Assembly: GCF_009870125.1 (NCBI RefSeq)
Contig: NC_046679.1
Span: 20,088,001-20,152,000, forward strand
Direction: 5' to 3'
Origin: Drosophila pseudoobscura
Lineage: Eukaryota; Arthropoda; Insecta; Diptera; Drosophilidae
Length of the DNA stretch: 64,000 nt
Shown in pieces: positions 63,201-64,000 of this stretch. Under the pieces are notes generated by a model that had not been told where the DNA came from, made no database searches, and saw only the letters and a program-made list of their open reading frames with translations. Within the stretch, counting starts at the first letter, position 1; the number at the start of each line of letters is the position of its first letter. Position numbers and translations under genes: made by a program.

Positions 63201-64000
63201 ATTTAACGCTTCCGTGTGTTTTTTACTTGCCACGCCTCGTTGCCTGCTCGTTTCAGACGCTGGCAAACAGTTTGTGTGTGTTTGCTTGTTTGTTGTAATT
63301 CCACTTTCCGCCGACTGAGAAGAGGCGAAGGCGGAGCCGGAGAGGAGTGAGATTTAATCTCAAGCTAAAAATAGCAGGCAGTCGCTTATTCTCAGATCAG
63401 CCAGTGAATGCTATGCCCGCCCCCATGCACATTGTACAATAAAATTAATCCAATTAAGTAATCGCACGGATATATCTCGGCTCGACAAGAACTATGCATG
63501 ACCATTGATTATACAGCCCACAAATTAGGACCAATTAAATCAAAGCCAAAATTTGGCTGTCGAATCATGACCTTGAACTTGGCAGCCATCAGACGCCAGA
63601 CTATCTTCTCATTTCTCTTTTCGTTTGAGCATATCCACCCGGGGGTATTTATGCCTAATTCAACGGCTCAGATACAGATACAGATAACAGATACACAAAC
63701 ACACACACGCAGTAATCGACTGGGCCCTCGGAGAGATGTTTTAGATGTGAACTAGTGAAATGGGAATGAAAAGCTCGAATATGCATTATTCTCTCTCTTG
63801 GCTGGCCTGCCCTCCATCCATCCACTCGCAATCAGAAATTGTTGAAGTGGAAAAAGCAAATGTGTTCCTCTGGTCGTTTGTGAAGTGCAAGGAGGTTGGA
63901 CCTGGAACTTGAGGAGAAAGTGGATTAGATCTCTTGCTAGAAAACTAACATAATCGCCTAAAATACTGCAATGTAGCGTTAAGCAATACAACATTTTTAC
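60249..64000. other. Upstream of the transporter gene; no gene seen
   Basis: The 5' UTR and promoter of the transporter must lie in the first part of this stretch. A TCAGTG initiator-like match exists on the minus strand with A(+1) at 60637, but the +28 position reads ACTTG, a poor DPE, so I do not annotate it as a promoter. From 61000 to 64000 I found no coding region, RNA gene or transposon that I can support. Confidence 0.5.

Overview
The window is insect nuclear DNA from a Drosophila species. The evidence is: short GT-AG introns of about 50-70 nt between exons encoding Drosophila-type proteins; a Drosophila crustacean cardioactive peptide receptor recognisable along its whole length; DINE-1/INE-1 (Helitron-like) sequence; and an Inr+DPE type core promoter. 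It is not obviously D. melanogaster; an obscura-group species is a guess from the repeats, not something I can show. There are no bacterial features.

Layout. (1) 1-17355: mostly non-coding. A strong Inr/DPE core promoter on the + strand at 2914 probably starts the CcapR transcript. The first coding exon of CcapR is at 16963-17355. (2) 17356-37516: one intron of about 20.2 kb in CcapR. It holds microsatellites and a DINE-1 element of about 3.2 kb whose centre is expanded into about 1.8 kb of AT-rich 38/39-bp tandem repeat. (3) 37517-39066: the remaining six coding exons of CcapR, which encode the seven-helix body and C-tail (502 aa in total). (4) 41271-42602 (+) and 43055-46205 (-): two convergent, probably lineage-restricted genes. 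One encodes a basic, coiled-coil-containing protein of unknown function. The other encodes a protein of about 1029 aa with a C-terminal CX4C...HX4H region that resembles DUF4729. (5) 47043-60248 (-): a sodium:solute symporter (SLC5) locus, probably kumpel/CG42235. (6) 60249-64000: no gene seen.

The most striking object is the SLC5 locus. Two shared 5' coding exons encode the Ser/Thr-rich N-terminus and the first three predicted membrane segments. They are followed by five complete tandem 3' cassettes, each encoding the rest of the transporter. Every cassette begins with a homologous 66-nt exon behind a splice acceptor and keeps the same exon phases. Each has an intact frame to its own stop, and four of the five have an AATAAA just past the stop. 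The gaps between cassettes are only 145-229 nt, so none has room for its own N-terminal exons. The simplest reading is one promoter and one 5' half feeding five mutually exclusive 3' ends, giving five transporters of 685-704 aa. Cassettes 2 and 3 show a sharp tract of near identity that includes an intron, which suggests gene conversion.

CcapR and the transporter lie on opposite strands, with the two small unknown genes between them. Nothing in the sequence ties their functions together.
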